Positions 1-9,279 of a DNA stretch of 64,000 bases are shown here, one piece after another. Source of the DNA: Varibaculum vaginae (lineage in GTDB: Bacteria; Actinomycetota; Actinomycetes; Actinomycetales; Actinomycetaceae); the NCBI RefSeq assembly GCF_900604285.1, contig NZ_UWNY01000001.1, positions 806,001 to 870,000 on the forward strand, given 5' to 3'. The stretch's first letter is position 1, and the number at the start of each line of letters is the position of its first letter. The position numbers and the translations under genes are program-made. Under the pieces are notes generated by a model that saw nothing but the letters and a program-made list of their open reading frames with translations, did no database searches and had not been told where the DNA came from.

Positions 1-907
1 AGATGCGGTTAGCGGCGGTGCAGGCTTGACCGCCGTTGCGGAACTTGGCAATCATTAGCCCCTCGATAGCGGCATTTACATCGGCGGTAGCGCCCACGAT
101 GAAGGCGGCGTTTCCCCCTAGTTCCATGGCGGTGTTCACGACCCGGGGAGCGGCAAGACCCAGCAGGGTGCGTCCCACCGGGGTGGAACCGGTGAAGGAG
201 ACTAGCCGTACCCGGGGGTCAGCTAACCAGGTATTGGAAATTTCGGCAGAGCGACGGGAGGGAACTAGATTTACCACTCCGTCTGGCACTCCTGCCTGTT
301 TCAAGAGGCGCATTATGGACAGGGCAGTTAAAGGAGTTTCAGAGGCAGGTTTTAACACCACCGTGTTACCGGCGGCGAGGGCGGGGGCGATTTTTCTGGT
401 TGCCATTGCGGCGGGGAAATTCCAGGGGGTAATCAGGGCACATACCCCGACCGGGCGGGCAGTGACCAGGGTGCGCGAGCCTCCTGCTGGCGGGGTAGTG
501 AAGTCGCCATCAGAGCGGACTGCTTCTTCGGAGAACCATCGGAAGAATTCTGCCGCATAGGAGGCTTCGGCAAGAGAATCTTTGTATGCCTTTCCATTTT
601 CCCAACTCATTAAACTAGCGAGTTCCGGGGCGGACGCGATCATCAGTTCCCAGGCACGGCGCAAGACCTCGGCACGTTCTCGGGGCGAGTTAGCCGCCCA
701 CCCTGGTTGGGCACTGGCTGCAGCGTTGAGAGCAGCGCGAGCATCGGCCGCGGTACCGCAACTTACTTCGGTAATTTGATTGGCGGTGGCGGGATCTATT
801 ACTGGGAAAGTTTCTCCATTGGCAGCTGATCTTGCCGAGTTGTTAATCCAAATGGCTTTCTCCGGCTTCAAGTCTGTTAGGTACTGCCTTAGTTCTGCGT
901 TATCCAT
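1..907 (-). CDS. gabD: NAD(P)-dependent aldehyde dehydrogenase, succinate-semialdehyde type (3' end outside window)
   Basis: Translating the minus strand from the ATG at 907 gives an open frame of about 302 codons that runs off the left edge, so the C-terminal third is missing. It carries the aldehyde dehydrogenase landmarks in order: the PWNFP stretch, KPASETPL, FTGSTPVG of the Rossmann fold, MELGGNA with the general-base Glu, and FRNGGQACTAANR containing the catalytic Cys. This combination (ELGGNA plus FRN.GQ.C..ANR) is typical of succinate-semialdehyde dehydrogenases, which oxidise succinate semialdehyde to succinate in GABA breakdown. The neighbour gdhA makes a glutamate/2-oxoglutarate link plausible. 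Substrate is inferred from family resemblance; other aldehydes are possible. Confidence 0.85.
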   Translation of the reverse strand, partial: MDNAELRQYLTDLKPEKAIWINNSARSAANGETFPVIDPATANQITEVSCGTAADARAALNAAASAQPGWAANSPRERAEVLRRAWELMIASAPELASLMSWENGKAYKDSLAEASYAAEFFRWFSEEAVRSDGDFTTPPAGGSRTLVTARPVGVCALITPWNFPAAMATRKIAPALAAGNTVVLKPASETPLTALSIMRLLKQAGVPDGVVNLVPSRRSAEISNTWLADPRVRLVSFTGSTPVGRTLLGLAAPRVVNTAMELGGNAAFIVGATADVNAAIEGLMIAKFRNGGQACTAANRI

Positions 908-996
908 GATTGCCTCTGGTTTCTGTTAGTTTTAAATACCGCTTTTTCTGCGCTTTTGCGCTCAGTTTATATTGTTACCGTCTGTAGAGGGGAAAA

Positions 997-1035
997 GTTT
1001 CTCCCCCGAGCGCTAAATCCGCTCGGGGGAGAAAC
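997..1035 (-). terminator. Intrinsic terminator downstream of gdhA
   Basis: A perfect 16-bp inverted repeat (997-1012 with 1020-1035) encloses a 7-nt loop. Read on the minus strand the stem is followed by TTTT, as expected for rho-independent termination of gdhA, whose stop lies about 40 bp upstream. It would also insulate the aldehyde dehydrogenase gene from gdhA transcription. Confidence 0.85.
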
Positions 1036-1073
1036 GTGTCACCTCAGGGCAGTTTTTCCTGCCTAGACGGCAA

Positions 1074-2330
1074 TCACGGGTAAAGACCGCGCCGTTTGTG
1101 TGCTTGTAAAACCCGCTCTACCGCCAAAACAGTGGCAGCTACCCGCAAGGTCACGCCCTTTTCTTCGGCGTAGGCCTCTACGTCTTTCCAAGCAGAGGTA
1201 ATCCGCTCTTCCTCTTCCTTTTGTACCCGCTCTAGTGGCCAGAAGAAGTTATCGCGTCCTTGTACCCATTCGTAGTAGGACACGATTACCCCACCGGAGT
1301 TAGCGAGAATATCGGGAACGATCATCACGCCCTTTTCGTTCAGGATTTTGTCGGCGGCGGAATCGGTTGGGCCATTCGCGCCCTCCACGATAATCTTGGC
1401 TTTTACATCGGGTGCATTATCTTTGGTGAGCACGCCTTCAATCGCCGCTGGTACGACTACATCTACGTCTAGGACTAGCAGCTCTTCGGCCTCCAAGGGC
1501 TCGGCGCCGGGAAAGCCTACTACTTTGCCCTTCTCGTCAACGTATTCGCCTAGCGCCTTGGTGTCGATGCCGTCAGCATTGTAAATGGCGCCGAAAATGT
1601 CCGAGATAGCGACTACTTTGCCTCCGCGGCGCTGTGCGATTTCCGCAGCTCCCCGTCCTACTTTGCCGAAACCTTGGATTGCCAGGGTAGCTTCTTCAAA
1701 CTTGAGATTTAGTTTTGTGAGGGCGGCCTGCACCATGAGAACTACCCCCAGGGAGGTGGCTTCCGCGCGTCCTAAGGATCCACCTAAAGAAACCGGTTTA
1801 CCGGTGCAAATCCCGGGTACTGTATAGCCTTGGAACTGCGAATAGGTATCCATAATCCAAGCCATGGTTTGTTCATTAGTTCCCACATCAGGGGCGGGTA
1901 CGTCCTTTTCTGGGCCGATAATGGGCAAAATTTCTGAAATGTAGCGGCGTGTTATCCGCTCTAGTTCGGCCTGCGAATACTTGCTGGGGTCGATGGTTAC
2001 CCCGCCTTTGGCTCCACCGTAGGGCAGATTTACGAGAGCGCATTTCCAGGTCATCCACATGGAGAGGGCGCGAACTTCGTCGATGTCTACGTGTTCGTTG
2101 TAGCGAATACCCCCCTTGGCCGGCCCCCGGGTGAGGTTGTGTTGCACCCGGTAGCCGTGCAGTACCTCGTAACTACCGTCATCGCGACGAATGGGAATCG
2201 AAACGCTCATTTCACGCCGGGGTGTGGCGAGCATCTCGTAATCCCCTGCGGAAAAACCCAGGATTTTCTGAGCTTCTCGCAGCTGATTCTTCGCGTCCTC
2301 GTAGGGATTTGGTTTGTAATCCTCGGACAT
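1074..2330 (-). CDS. gdhA: Glutamate dehydrogenase
   Basis: This 418-residue protein interconverts glutamate and 2-oxoglutarate plus ammonia in the cytosol. The glutamate-binding lysines are visible in GPAKGG (K72), TWKCAL (K96) and PYGGAKGG (K108, catalytic), with the catalytic Asp in PAPDVGTNEQ (D148) and the dinucleotide-binding GFGKVG at about 220-225. Length and motifs match the hexameric short-chain Glu/Leu/Phe/Val dehydrogenase family of the archaeal/Bacillus RocG type; whether it prefers NAD or NADP cannot be read safely. The ATG at 2330 has a good AAAGGAG ribosome site. It is transcribed divergently from a PucR-type regulator and has its own terminator at 997-1035, so it appears monocistronic. 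Confidence 0.93.
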   Translation of the reverse strand: MSEDYKPNPYEDAKNQLREAQKILGFSAGDYEMLATPRREMSVSIPIRRDDGSYEVLHGYRVQHNLTRGPAKGGIRYNEHVDIDEVRALSMWMTWKCALVNLPYGGAKGGVTIDPSKYSQAELERITRRYISEILPIIGPEKDVPAPDVGTNEQTMAWIMDTYSQFQGYTVPGICTGKPVSLGGSLGRAEATSLGVVLMVQAALTKLNLKFEEATLAIQGFGKVGRGAAEIAQRRGGKVVAISDIFGAIYNADGIDTKALGEYVDEKGKVVGFPGAEPLEAEELLVLDVDVVVPAAIEGVLTKDNAPDVKAKIIVEGANGPTDSAADKILNEKGVMIVPDILANSGGVIVSYYEWVQGRDNFFWPLERVQKEEEERITSAWKDVEAYAEEKGVTLRVAATVLAVERVLQAHKRRGLYP

Positions 2331-2403
2331 ATGTTTTTATCTCCTTTAAGGTTTTGATTAGGGTTGGTACCGCAAGAGCAATTTGCCTTCATTAGGGAAA
2401 CTG

Positions 2404-2479
2404 CCACCTGAAAGTTATTTCGGTTTTAAAGCTGGTACCCTCCCCACCTACTTCCGGGCTCAGGTGGAAGTACTTTCAG
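2404..2479. promoter_or_regulatory. Divergent gdhA/pucR control region with inverted repeats
   Basis: In the 220-bp divergent spacer, CCACCTGAAAGT (2404-2415) is matched by CAGGTGG (2461-2467) and ACTTTCAG (2472-2479) in inverted orientation. Such separated half-sites could serve the adjacent PucR-type protein. This is inference from symmetry only. Confidence 0.3.
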
Positions 2480-2542
2480 TCTATATAGGACGTAAGTCGG
2501 GGGTAAGTGTGTAAAGTGCACTAAAGCCGCGATAAATATATG

Positions 2543-2548
2543 CATAAT
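2543..2548 (+). promoter_or_regulatory. -10 box for leaderless pucR-type gene
   Basis: CATAAT lies exactly 6 nt before the ATG at 2555, which would put the transcription start at the A of the ATG. No Shine-Dalgarno sequence is present before either in-frame ATG (2540 or 2555). Confidence 0.45.
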
Positions 2549-2554
2549 GTACAT

Positions 2555-4051
2555 ATGGTTACTGTGCAGGCGCTATTGGAGCGACCACATTTACGTATTC
2601 AATCCCTGTGGTGTCCTAATCCTCTGGCGAAGCTGCGCTGGGTAGCAACCTCGGAACAAATAAATCCTGCTACTTTTTTAGAAGGAAACGAACTAGTTCT
2701 AACTACTTCCGCGGGTAATCCAGAAGGTGAAGCCGGCTGGATAGCATACGCGCGGCGGTTGGTGGCTGGGGGAATTACTACCTTGGGATTCGGCTTGGGA
2801 GCAAGCCATGACAAAGTACCTCCATTGTTGGTGCAGGCAGCCCGGAAAACTGGTCTTAATTTGATTGAGGTCGCTGCCAATCAGTCTTTTGTAGCGCTTT
2901 CCCAAGAGGTGGCACGGATGATAGAGGCGGAAGCCGCCTCGGGACAATATAAGCTCACGGCTCTGCAGCAACGCCTGATTCACGCTTCTGCCCAGCCTCG
3001 CAGCGCAGAAATGATTACTGGGGAGTTGGCGCGGGGCATTGGAGCCCGGGTAATAATCAGGGATAAGGTGGGCAGGATAATAACGCAGGCCGCCGCGCCT
3101 ACGATAACTACCGATTTCGAGAACTTAGTGGCAGAGTCCTGGGAACTGTTTTCTGCCCCCAATTCTCCGCTTTCTTTTGAAACCGAGGAAGGCTACTGCC
3201 TTTTCGCTGCTATCAATGCTCTGGGACAGGAAACTGCCTGGTTACAGGCCTGTTGGAGCGCCTTCCCGCAGCCGTGGCACCAGCAGGCGCTTTCTCAGGC
3301 CGGTTTGTTAATTGCGTCGGCTTTGGCTAACTCACGTTTTGTGGCCTCGTACCATGCACGTTTATTGCAGCGAGCTTTTGAGCTTTTGCTTTCAGAAGAA
3401 CTGGGGTCGGCGCAGATCTTGACCGAGATGGCTTTCCCGCATGCTCGCATCCTTAGTGGCCGGTATGTTCCGGTGGTAGTAGCGGGAGAGGAGAGCGAAT
3501 TGCGGGCTTTGACTGCCACCATCGAGCGGGCAGCGACTAAAACTATGCCCCCGCCGTTGTGGCGTTTTCACTCCTCCCAGCTGGAAATGGCGATTCCGGT
3601 CACGGCGCTCCCCTTGACGCTATCTCACTTTTCCCGTAAGGAATTTTTAGATTTGCGGGCGGGAGTAGGACAGGATTACCCGATTACTCGTTTTGGTGCG
3701 GGTCTGGCCGGAGCTCGTCAAGCCCTGCGACACACTGGAAATAGCCTGCGGGTGGCACGGTGGGAGCAGATTTCTCGTTCTGGACTATTACAGGTGATGG
3801 GGCGAGAAACCGTAACAGCTTTCTCCCAGCGTTTTCTGCGGCCAATTCAGGGAGAGACAGATTTGCTGGAACTGCTGGAACAGTACGTAGTTACCAAGGG
3901 GAATCGGCAGCAGATGGCAAAGGCACTGGGAATACACCGCAACACCGTGGTAAAACGGCTGGAAAAACTGCAAAGTAAGCTGGGGATTAACCTGGCAGAA
4001 GCCGGTGCCCAAGCCTCTGCCTGGGTTGCGTTACAGGGACGGGAAATCTAA
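2555..4051 (+). CDS. PucR-family transcriptional regulator
   Basis: The protein has the PucR layout: an N-terminal PucR domain (about residues 1-125, with the pattern of an opening TVQALLERP and EGNELVLTT), a middle region, and a C-terminal helix-turn-helix in the last ~60 residues (LLELLEQYV, followed by MAKALGIHRNTVVKRLEKLQ). PucR proteins usually control purine, amino-acid or GABA catabolism. Its divergent position next to gdhA and the aldehyde dehydrogenase suggests it regulates glutamate/GABA metabolism. The frame is open from an ATG at 2540, but family members start at MxTVxxLL, which fits the ATG at 2555. The 3' end overlaps the convergent surface-protein gene by 4 bp, so no terminator separates them. 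Confidence 0.88.
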   Translation: MVTVQALLERPHLRIQSLWCPNPLAKLRWVATSEQINPATFLEGNELVLTTSAGNPEGEAGWIAYARRLVAGGITTLGFGLGASHDKVPPLLVQAARKTGLNLIEVAANQSFVALSQEVARMIEAEAASGQYKLTALQQRLIHASAQPRSAEMITGELARGIGARVIIRDKVGRIITQAAAPTITTDFENLVAESWELFSAPNSPLSFETEEGYCLFAAINALGQETAWLQACWSAFPQPWHQQALSQAGLLIASALANSRFVASYHARLLQRAFELLLSEELGSAQILTEMAFPHARILSGRYVPVVVAGEESELRALTATIERAATKTMPPPLWRFHSSQLEMAIPVTALPLTLSHFSRKEFLDLRAGVGQDYPITRFGAGLAGARQALRHTGNSLRVARWEQISRSGLLQVMGRETVTAFSQRFLRPIQGETDLLELLEQYVVTKGNRQQMAKALGIHRNTVVKRLEKLQSKLGINLAEAGAQASAWVALQGREI

Positions 4052-7000
4052 CGCTCTTCCCGTAGCTTGCGAGCCGCCAGCACCCCGGCACCGCCCAGCG
4101 CCAAGATCGCCGAAATCAAAGCCAGGGTGGCTCCGTTAGCACCGGTAATAGTCAGTGACGAAGGTGCAGGACCAGCTACAGAGCTAGAGGCCATCGAGCC
4201 ACCGCTCATATAGGCATCGGCAGGTGCCTCGATAGCTCCGCCTGCGTGGCTGTCGGACATCTGATTTGCTCCAGCGTTGTCACCTGGCTGGGGTTCAGCG
4301 GTGGGTGTAGTACTGGGCGTATTCGGCCGTTCGGTGGAATCGGTAGTTGGATGCCCCTCGGGAGCAACCGGATTAACGAACGGTTCAGCAGGGGTTTGCG
4401 ACCATTGTTCCTCTGCTCCCTTGCTAAAGGAAAGCATACGCGGCGCTGCTAGTTGCAGACCCTTGGCTGTAGTTAGCTGTTCTAACTGGTACTTTAAGGT
4501 GACGTCGCTAACATTAACCCGGTAGGCTCCAGTAGCAGCATCTAGGTCAGTGGGAACCGCAAAGGTACTGATGCCACTAACAAAATCTTTAACGGTGAAG
4601 GCTGCCGAAGTAATTGGTTTACCGTTATTCCCGTAAGGGGTAATTCGGAAAGAAGTCCCGGCTACTGCCTTACGCTGAGCATCGAGCACTTTCCAGGTTA
4701 GCTTGCCACTAACCCGTTTTGGATCAGTGCTGGGGCTAGTAGTCGGCGTGGTCGGATCAGTGCTGGGGCTGGGATCCGGTGAGGGAGTCGCGGTTTTCTG
4801 GTTTCTAATCACCAGGACGCCATCGACAAGATCCACTCCAGTGTCACCGATCGCTACCTGAATTTTTCCATTCTCAAAGCTGATGGTGTAGATTTGGGGA
4901 TCTTTATCGTAACCTTGGTGCGCGGCGATTTGCTCTAACTTGTAGGTTTTAGCTTGATTCAAGGTGGCCTGGAAGGAGGCATTCGCCGCATTTTCAGTTA
5001 CATTGACCTTTTCTGTCCCGTTGGTCAGCGAGAAGCCGCCTCCTGATAGCGGCTTAGAATCCTTGTCAACTAGTTTCCAGGTGAACTGCGCGGTCTTAAT
5101 CACTGGGGTGTTTTCAAATTTGAGACCGCCCAAGTCAACGTTTTGGAGGTAACGTCCGTCAGTTTGCTTCGTGAAGGTAACCTTTTGAGCGCCGGTTTTG
5201 ATGGCAAAATCAGGGCTGGTGCTTAGTTGCTGTATCTGATAATTGAGCGAACCATCCGGGACTATCACTCGGTATTGTCCCTCGCCCTGATGTAAATCAG
5301 TACTAACGGAAGTGGTGGCATCAGATACGGTGAAAGATTTAGCTTCATCTAAAGTCTGGCCATCAGCTTTGAACGCAGTCACCTTAAAGGACGTGCCTGG
5401 CACATACTGGGAGGTGTCTGCCGTGGAAACTACTTCCCAACGAATCTCTGCCTTGGTGGGCAGCTTAACGTTTTTAAATACCAGCCCTGCAGCAGGCAAA
5501 GGCTTCCCATTTACCTGCGGTTGATAGGTGTCACCATTGGCCACGAAGGTTAGCTTGTAGCTGGCATTATCGGCTTTGTATCCAGCGGGAGCCGCAGTTT
5601 CGGTCAAAGTGTAAGTCTGCTTGGGGTCAAGATTCGAAGCGCTGTAAACCCCGGGATCGGCCGCATCTTGCGAGGTAATCGCGAGCGGTGCTTTTCCACC
5701 ACTGAGGGTAAAGGTTGCCCCGTTAAGGTTTTTGCCGTCGGTGCCAACCAGTTTCCAAGAGAAAGAGGTAGTTGCTGGAGGCTGCGGTAGCGCCACGTTG
5801 GTGAAGGTAACGGTGTTGGTTTCCTGACCGGCAACCACCGCTGCCCAAATACCGTTGGCCTTATCTTTTTCTACGAAACTAATTTCGTAGGAGGTGACAT
5901 CACCCAATTTGTAGCCTTCAGGGGCTGCGCTTTGAGTGAGGGAGCATGATTCCTTAGTGGGATCTAAAGTCACGTTATAAGCGCCTGAGGCGGTGCCGGC
6001 GGCGGGAATCTGTTGCTGTTTAGAGTTGCAAACCAGTTTGAAAGTACCGCCGGGCAGCATTTTCTTAGCGGCATCTTGCAGCTTCCAGTTGAAAGCTACC
6101 GGCTGGGGAGGAAGCGGAGTCTTAGTATTTTGCACGACAAAAGCATCGCCGGTTACCGCTGTACCGTTCACTTTTGCCTGGTAGCCCTGCGAGGTCTTTT
6201 CAAAAGTAACGGTATAGCTGGTTTGCTGCGGCAGGTCATAGCCCTTGGGAGCAGCGGTTTGGGTCAGCACATAGTTCTTAGCCGGATCCAGGTCGCTAGC
6301 TGTGAAAGTACCGGAAGCAGAATCTGGTACGGTAACTGCTGCGCCATCTTTTTCCTTCAAAGTGAACTGCCCGCCGCTTAACGCCTGGCCTTTAGAATCT
6401 TGCAGCTTCCAGGTGAATACGGTTTTTTCTGGCTGAGGAGCCGGGGGAGTAACCGTATCCTCGCACTTAGTCACGGCTTTCACCACGGTGTCGGTGCTCA
6501 GTTTTGCCTGAGCGATCTCGGCCTCACCAGTCGCGGTGCCGTTCAGTTCCCAATGATCTACCGCGCAGGTCTTACCAGAAACCTCAGGTAGGGTGACTGT
6601 CGGTAGGGTCTCGATAGCAGTGTTTGGGGGCAGGTAGCGCGCAGTGCTGTAAGCCGGAGGGAGTGAGCCACCATCGCCTGCTACCTGGTACTTTAAGGAA
6701 TAACCCGGTGCCCACAGCAGTCCGTCCTGGGTGTAAATTGACCCGTTAACCGGGAAGATGAAGGCATCTGCCGCGTTCTTGTCGCCGTGATAGGCGAACA
6801 AGCTGGGGGATACCCCCGATTGCAGGTAATAGTTCCCCTTCTGGGGTACCGACAGCGCCAAGTTGTTGTAAAGGGTACTGGTGAGGGCAGAAGAAAGCAC
6901 AGTTTTGCCCGCGGGGGTGACCAGCTTGAAAGGCACTGCCTGTTTGTTTTGGGTAAGTTTATCTACCGCCGTGGTCAGACCCAGGGTCTTGGGATTTCCA

Positions 7001-9162
7001 GAGCTGTCCGCCTGGCCATCAGCAAAACGCAAATTCAGAACCTGTCCCTTGCCTCCGGTAGTATCGAGCGGCATGTTCTGCCCTTGAGCTAGAGAAAAAC
7101 CGCTGCGGACTGCGGAGCCATCTGTCCGAGGTGTGCCCACGGGGGAAGTTACCTGAATCTTAGCGTCCGCATCCAAGTTGGCGGTCACCGAGCTGTTTCC
7201 GCGGGTACTCTTGAAGCCTAGTCCCACTCCGGAGCTGGCTTGGCCGCCAATTAAGTCCAGATTGGGACTGCCGGAAATCGTGATTTGAGCAGGAACCTGG
7301 GTCTTGTATCCAGAACCAATTGCCGCTCCTAAACCGTAAGCTAGCTTTTTTGCACCTGATTGAGACACCGGCTGCACTACTGCCTGTACTTTGGGGGAGC
7401 CGGAAATTGTAATCTTGAAGGGGTCAGAAACATAGGAATCAATCCAACCTGCGCTACCTATAACTGCGCCCCGGCGAACACCGTACACTTTGGCGGTAAC
7501 TGTAGCATTGTCCGTGATGTCGACCCGGCCAGAACGGTTAGTGGCGGAGCCAATTGCACCGTTAAGGGGCTGTTCGATTTCAGAAGAATCCTTTGCGGTT
7601 TCCGCGTTTACCTGTGCATTTCCAGAAATAATCACCTGGTTTTGATCTGCTCCGCGCACGGTGTCGTCATCTAGGCGAGAGTTGCCGGCAAACTCGGCCT
7701 CAGCGGGCAGCCCACCCGCTCCGATAGCAGGGGATTCGCGCACTACTCCTAGGGCTTGAACCCGAGCGTTATCGGAGATAGTGACTTTAGAAGTTCCGGA
7801 GGCGTAGCCCCCACCAATCGCGGCGCCGCGCCCATTGGAGTAGGCGGTTACCTGCGCTTGCCCAGAAATATTTACGTTTGTGCTGGCAGAATCGGGACCC
7901 GATCCAATAGCCGCGATATCCCCGGTCTGGTTTAGCTTGGAGTTAGCAGTTCCCACCGTGACTTTGCCGCCGCTGATCGCGACTTCACAGCCTGGAGCTA
8001 GCGGCCAGTCAAAACTGGCAAAATTTTTGTTCCAGTTGCCCACCCCACGGCAACCAATATTCATCGCACTATTTCCGGTATCAGCAGCAGTGGGGGTTAC
8101 CTGAACTGTGCCACCGGAGATGTCTACCCGCGCATAAGGTTGGGTGAACGTAGTGGTGACCTGACCTGAGGAATCCTGTAGGGGCGTAGTGAAGCTGCCC
8201 GCCCCCAAGGCGGTGTGATTACCGTGGGCATTGATTTGCCCCCCGCTGACGTTGATGTTTACCGCAGCATGTTTTTGCGCCCAATCAGCACTTGCCGAAT
8301 CCGGGAGTTGCACCGCGCCGCGGCCAGTCCCAATGAAAGCCCCGCCGTAGTCGTGGTTACCATCTTTTTCCAGGTTAATAGTGCCGCTAGCAATGTTGAT
8401 AGTGCCCCCCGCGTTCCAAGGGGTCTCGTCGTAGTTGTTGAGCCAGCTAGGATTAGTATTCGGATTGACCTCATAGAAGGCACCCCCGGAGCCAATCAGA
8501 GCCGCACTTTGGGAAGAACCTTTTAGGTTCAAAGCCCCGCCTGCAATGTTGATAGTGCCGAAAGCTGAAAAATATTGGGTCCCGATTAGGGCAGCTTGGG
8601 AACGGGGAGAATCCGGGTTAAACAGATTTAAAACTCCGGAACCGTTTTGTCCAATATTCAAAGTGGTGCCTGCTTTTACCTGCACTAATGGCAGAGGAAC
8701 GGCATGGTCTTTAGAAGCGTTATCCGAGGTAGCCTGCTTGCGGGTGAAGGTGTTTTCCCCGGTAAAGGCCAAACGGTTGTTTTCGTTATCGTCCCCAGCA
8801 GTCACCATCGCCCGCTCTGGGAAATCAGAGTTATCGATGTTTAGATTATTTAGCGTCAGGGTATGTCCCTCGTTTACCCGAAAAGATAACCCTTTAAAAG
8901 TCCTGTTAGTCGCACCAGTAACAGTCACATTTTCACCCACGGTAAGGGTGCGTCCCGCAGCTTCTGTGGGCAAAGCAGAATCGCTAAGGTCAATATCTGC
9001 GGTGATGACCGAGCCGATTTCGTTCCAAGATTTAATAACTTTACCGTTGGCGGCGTTAGCTGCTCCCACCGCCAAAACCGGCCCGATAAGGGCAATCATG
9101 TAGCCGATTAGAGATAGGGCAAGGACGAGTGCGGTAGGGCGCTTGGCTGAGGGATTGCGCAT
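4048..9162 (-). CDS. Large secreted surface protein with six SpaA/Cna-B-like domains and a C-terminal sorting signal
   Basis: A 1704-residue exported protein. The ATG at 9162 is preceded by AGGAG at the right distance; an in-frame TTG at 9192 is unlikely. Residues 1-40 form a signal peptide (basic start, hydrophobic core, AxA-like end). Roughly 45-780 is rich in GGxI/VN, AAIGSG and AAIGGG turns, suggesting a beta-helix adhesin region. About 780-905 resembles a Listeria-Bacteroides type repeat. Six domains starting with a W-K/E-(L/V) strand begin near 914, 1022, 1130, 1237, 1359 and 1486; several end in N-T/N-x as in isopeptide-forming SpaA domains and carry xTETAAPxGY or TQTAAPxGY. Pro/Thr/Ser linkers lie near 1457-1484 and 1590-1650. 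The tail has LTITG, a hydrophobic helix and KLREER, a cell-wall sorting signal with Thr in place of the usual Pro. Likely an adhesin or pilus-like protein; ligand unknown. Confidence 0.88.
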   Translation of the reverse strand: MRNPSAKRPTALVLALSLIGYMIALIGPVLAVGAANAANGKVIKSWNEIGSVITADIDLSDSALPTEAAGRTLTVGENVTVTGATNRTFKGLSFRVNEGHTLTLNNLNIDNSDFPERAMVTAGDDNENNRLAFTGENTFTRKQATSDNASKDHAVPLPLVQVKAGTTLNIGQNGSGVLNLFNPDSPRSQAALIGTQYFSAFGTINIAGGALNLKGSSQSAALIGSGGAFYEVNPNTNPSWLNNYDETPWNAGGTINIASGTINLEKDGNHDYGGAFIGTGRGAVQLPDSASADWAQKHAAVNINVSGGQINAHGNHTALGAGSFTTPLQDSSGQVTTTFTQPYARVDISGGTVQVTPTAADTGNSAMNIGCRGVGNWNKNFASFDWPLAPGCEVAISGGKVTVGTANSKLNQTGDIAAIGSGPDSASTNVNISGQAQVTAYSNGRGAAIGGGYASGTSKVTISDNARVQALGVVRESPAIGAGGLPAEAEFAGNSRLDDDTVRGADQNQVIISGNAQVNAETAKDSSEIEQPLNGAIGSATNRSGRVDITDNATVTAKVYGVRRGAVIGSAGWIDSYVSDPFKITISGSPKVQAVVQPVSQSGAKKLAYGLGAAIGSGYKTQVPAQITISGSPNLDLIGGQASSGVGLGFKSTRGNSSVTANLDADAKIQVTSPVGTPRTDGSAVRSGFSLAQGQNMPLDTTGGKGQVLNLRFADGQADSSGNPKTLGLTTAVDKLTQNKQAVPFKLVTPAGKTVLSSALTSTLYNNLALSVPQKGNYYLQSGVSPSLFAYHGDKNAADAFIFPVNGSIYTQDGLLWAPGYSLKYQVAGDGGSLPPAYSTARYLPPNTAIETLPTVTLPEVSGKTCAVDHWELNGTATGEAEIAQAKLSTDTVVKAVTKCEDTVTPPAPQPEKTVFTWKLQDSKGQALSGGQFTLKEKDGAAVTVPDSASGTFTASDLDPAKNYVLTQTAAPKGYDLPQQTSYTVTFEKTSQGYQAKVNGTAVTGDAFVVQNTKTPLPPQPVAFNWKLQDAAKKMLPGGTFKLVCNSKQQQIPAAGTASGAYNVTLDPTKESCSLTQSAAPEGYKLGDVTSYEISFVEKDKANGIWAAVVAGQETNTVTFTNVALPQPPATTSFSWKLVGTDGKNLNGATFTLSGGKAPLAITSQDAADPGVYSASNLDPKQTYTLTETAAPAGYKADNASYKLTFVANGDTYQPQVNGKPLPAAGLVFKNVKLPTKAEIRWEVVSTADTSQYVPGTSFKVTAFKADGQTLDEAKSFTVSDATTSVSTDLHQGEGQYRVIVPDGSLNYQIQQLSTSPDFAIKTGAQKVTFTKQTDGRYLQNVDLGGLKFENTPVIKTAQFTWKLVDKDSKPLSGGGFSLTNGTEKVNVTENAANASFQATLNQAKTYKLEQIAAHQGYDKDPQIYTISFENGKIQVAIGDTGVDLVDGVLVIRNQKTATPSPDPSPSTDPTTPTTSPSTDPKRVSGKLTWKVLDAQRKAVAGTSFRITPYGNNGKPITSAAFTVKDFVSGISTFAVPTDLDAATGAYRVNVSDVTLKYQLEQLTTAKGLQLAAPRMLSFSKGAEEQWSQTPAEPFVNPVAPEGHPTTDSTERPNTPSTTPTAEPQPGDNAGANQMSDSHAGGAIEAPADAYMSGGSMASSSVAGPAPSSLTITGANGATLALISAILALGGAGVLAARKLREER

Positions 9163-9196
9163 CAAAACTCCTGCTGATTTCCTTAAGGTCAAAAAG

Positions 9197-9212
9197 GTTA
9201 CAATTCTGTAAC
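9197..9212. promoter_or_regulatory. Palindrome upstream of the surface-protein gene
   Basis: GTTACA-ATTC-TGTAAC is a perfect 6+6 inverted repeat about 35 bp upstream of the ATG at 9162. Its place in the promoter region makes it a candidate operator; the regulator is unknown. Confidence 0.35.
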
Positions 9213-9279
9213 GACTTTATCAGGGAATAGGGTCAAAATGCTAGTGGATTCACCCTATAAAAATCAGTATATTCACTGG

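Noticed and set aside
36-779. Two plus-strand open frames (174 and 65 codons) at the left edge
   Set aside because: The minus strand encodes a clear aldehyde dehydrogenase here; the plus-strand products have no motif.
997-1035. gdhA terminator as a relative of the structured repeat because of GGGGAAAAGTTT
   Set aside because: It is a simple 16-bp stem with a 7-nt loop and T run, without internal loop or boxes.
4246-9103. Several plus-strand open frames of 60-185 codons across the surface-protein gene
   Set aside because: They are shadows of a repetitive minus-strand gene, without ribosome sites or family motifs.
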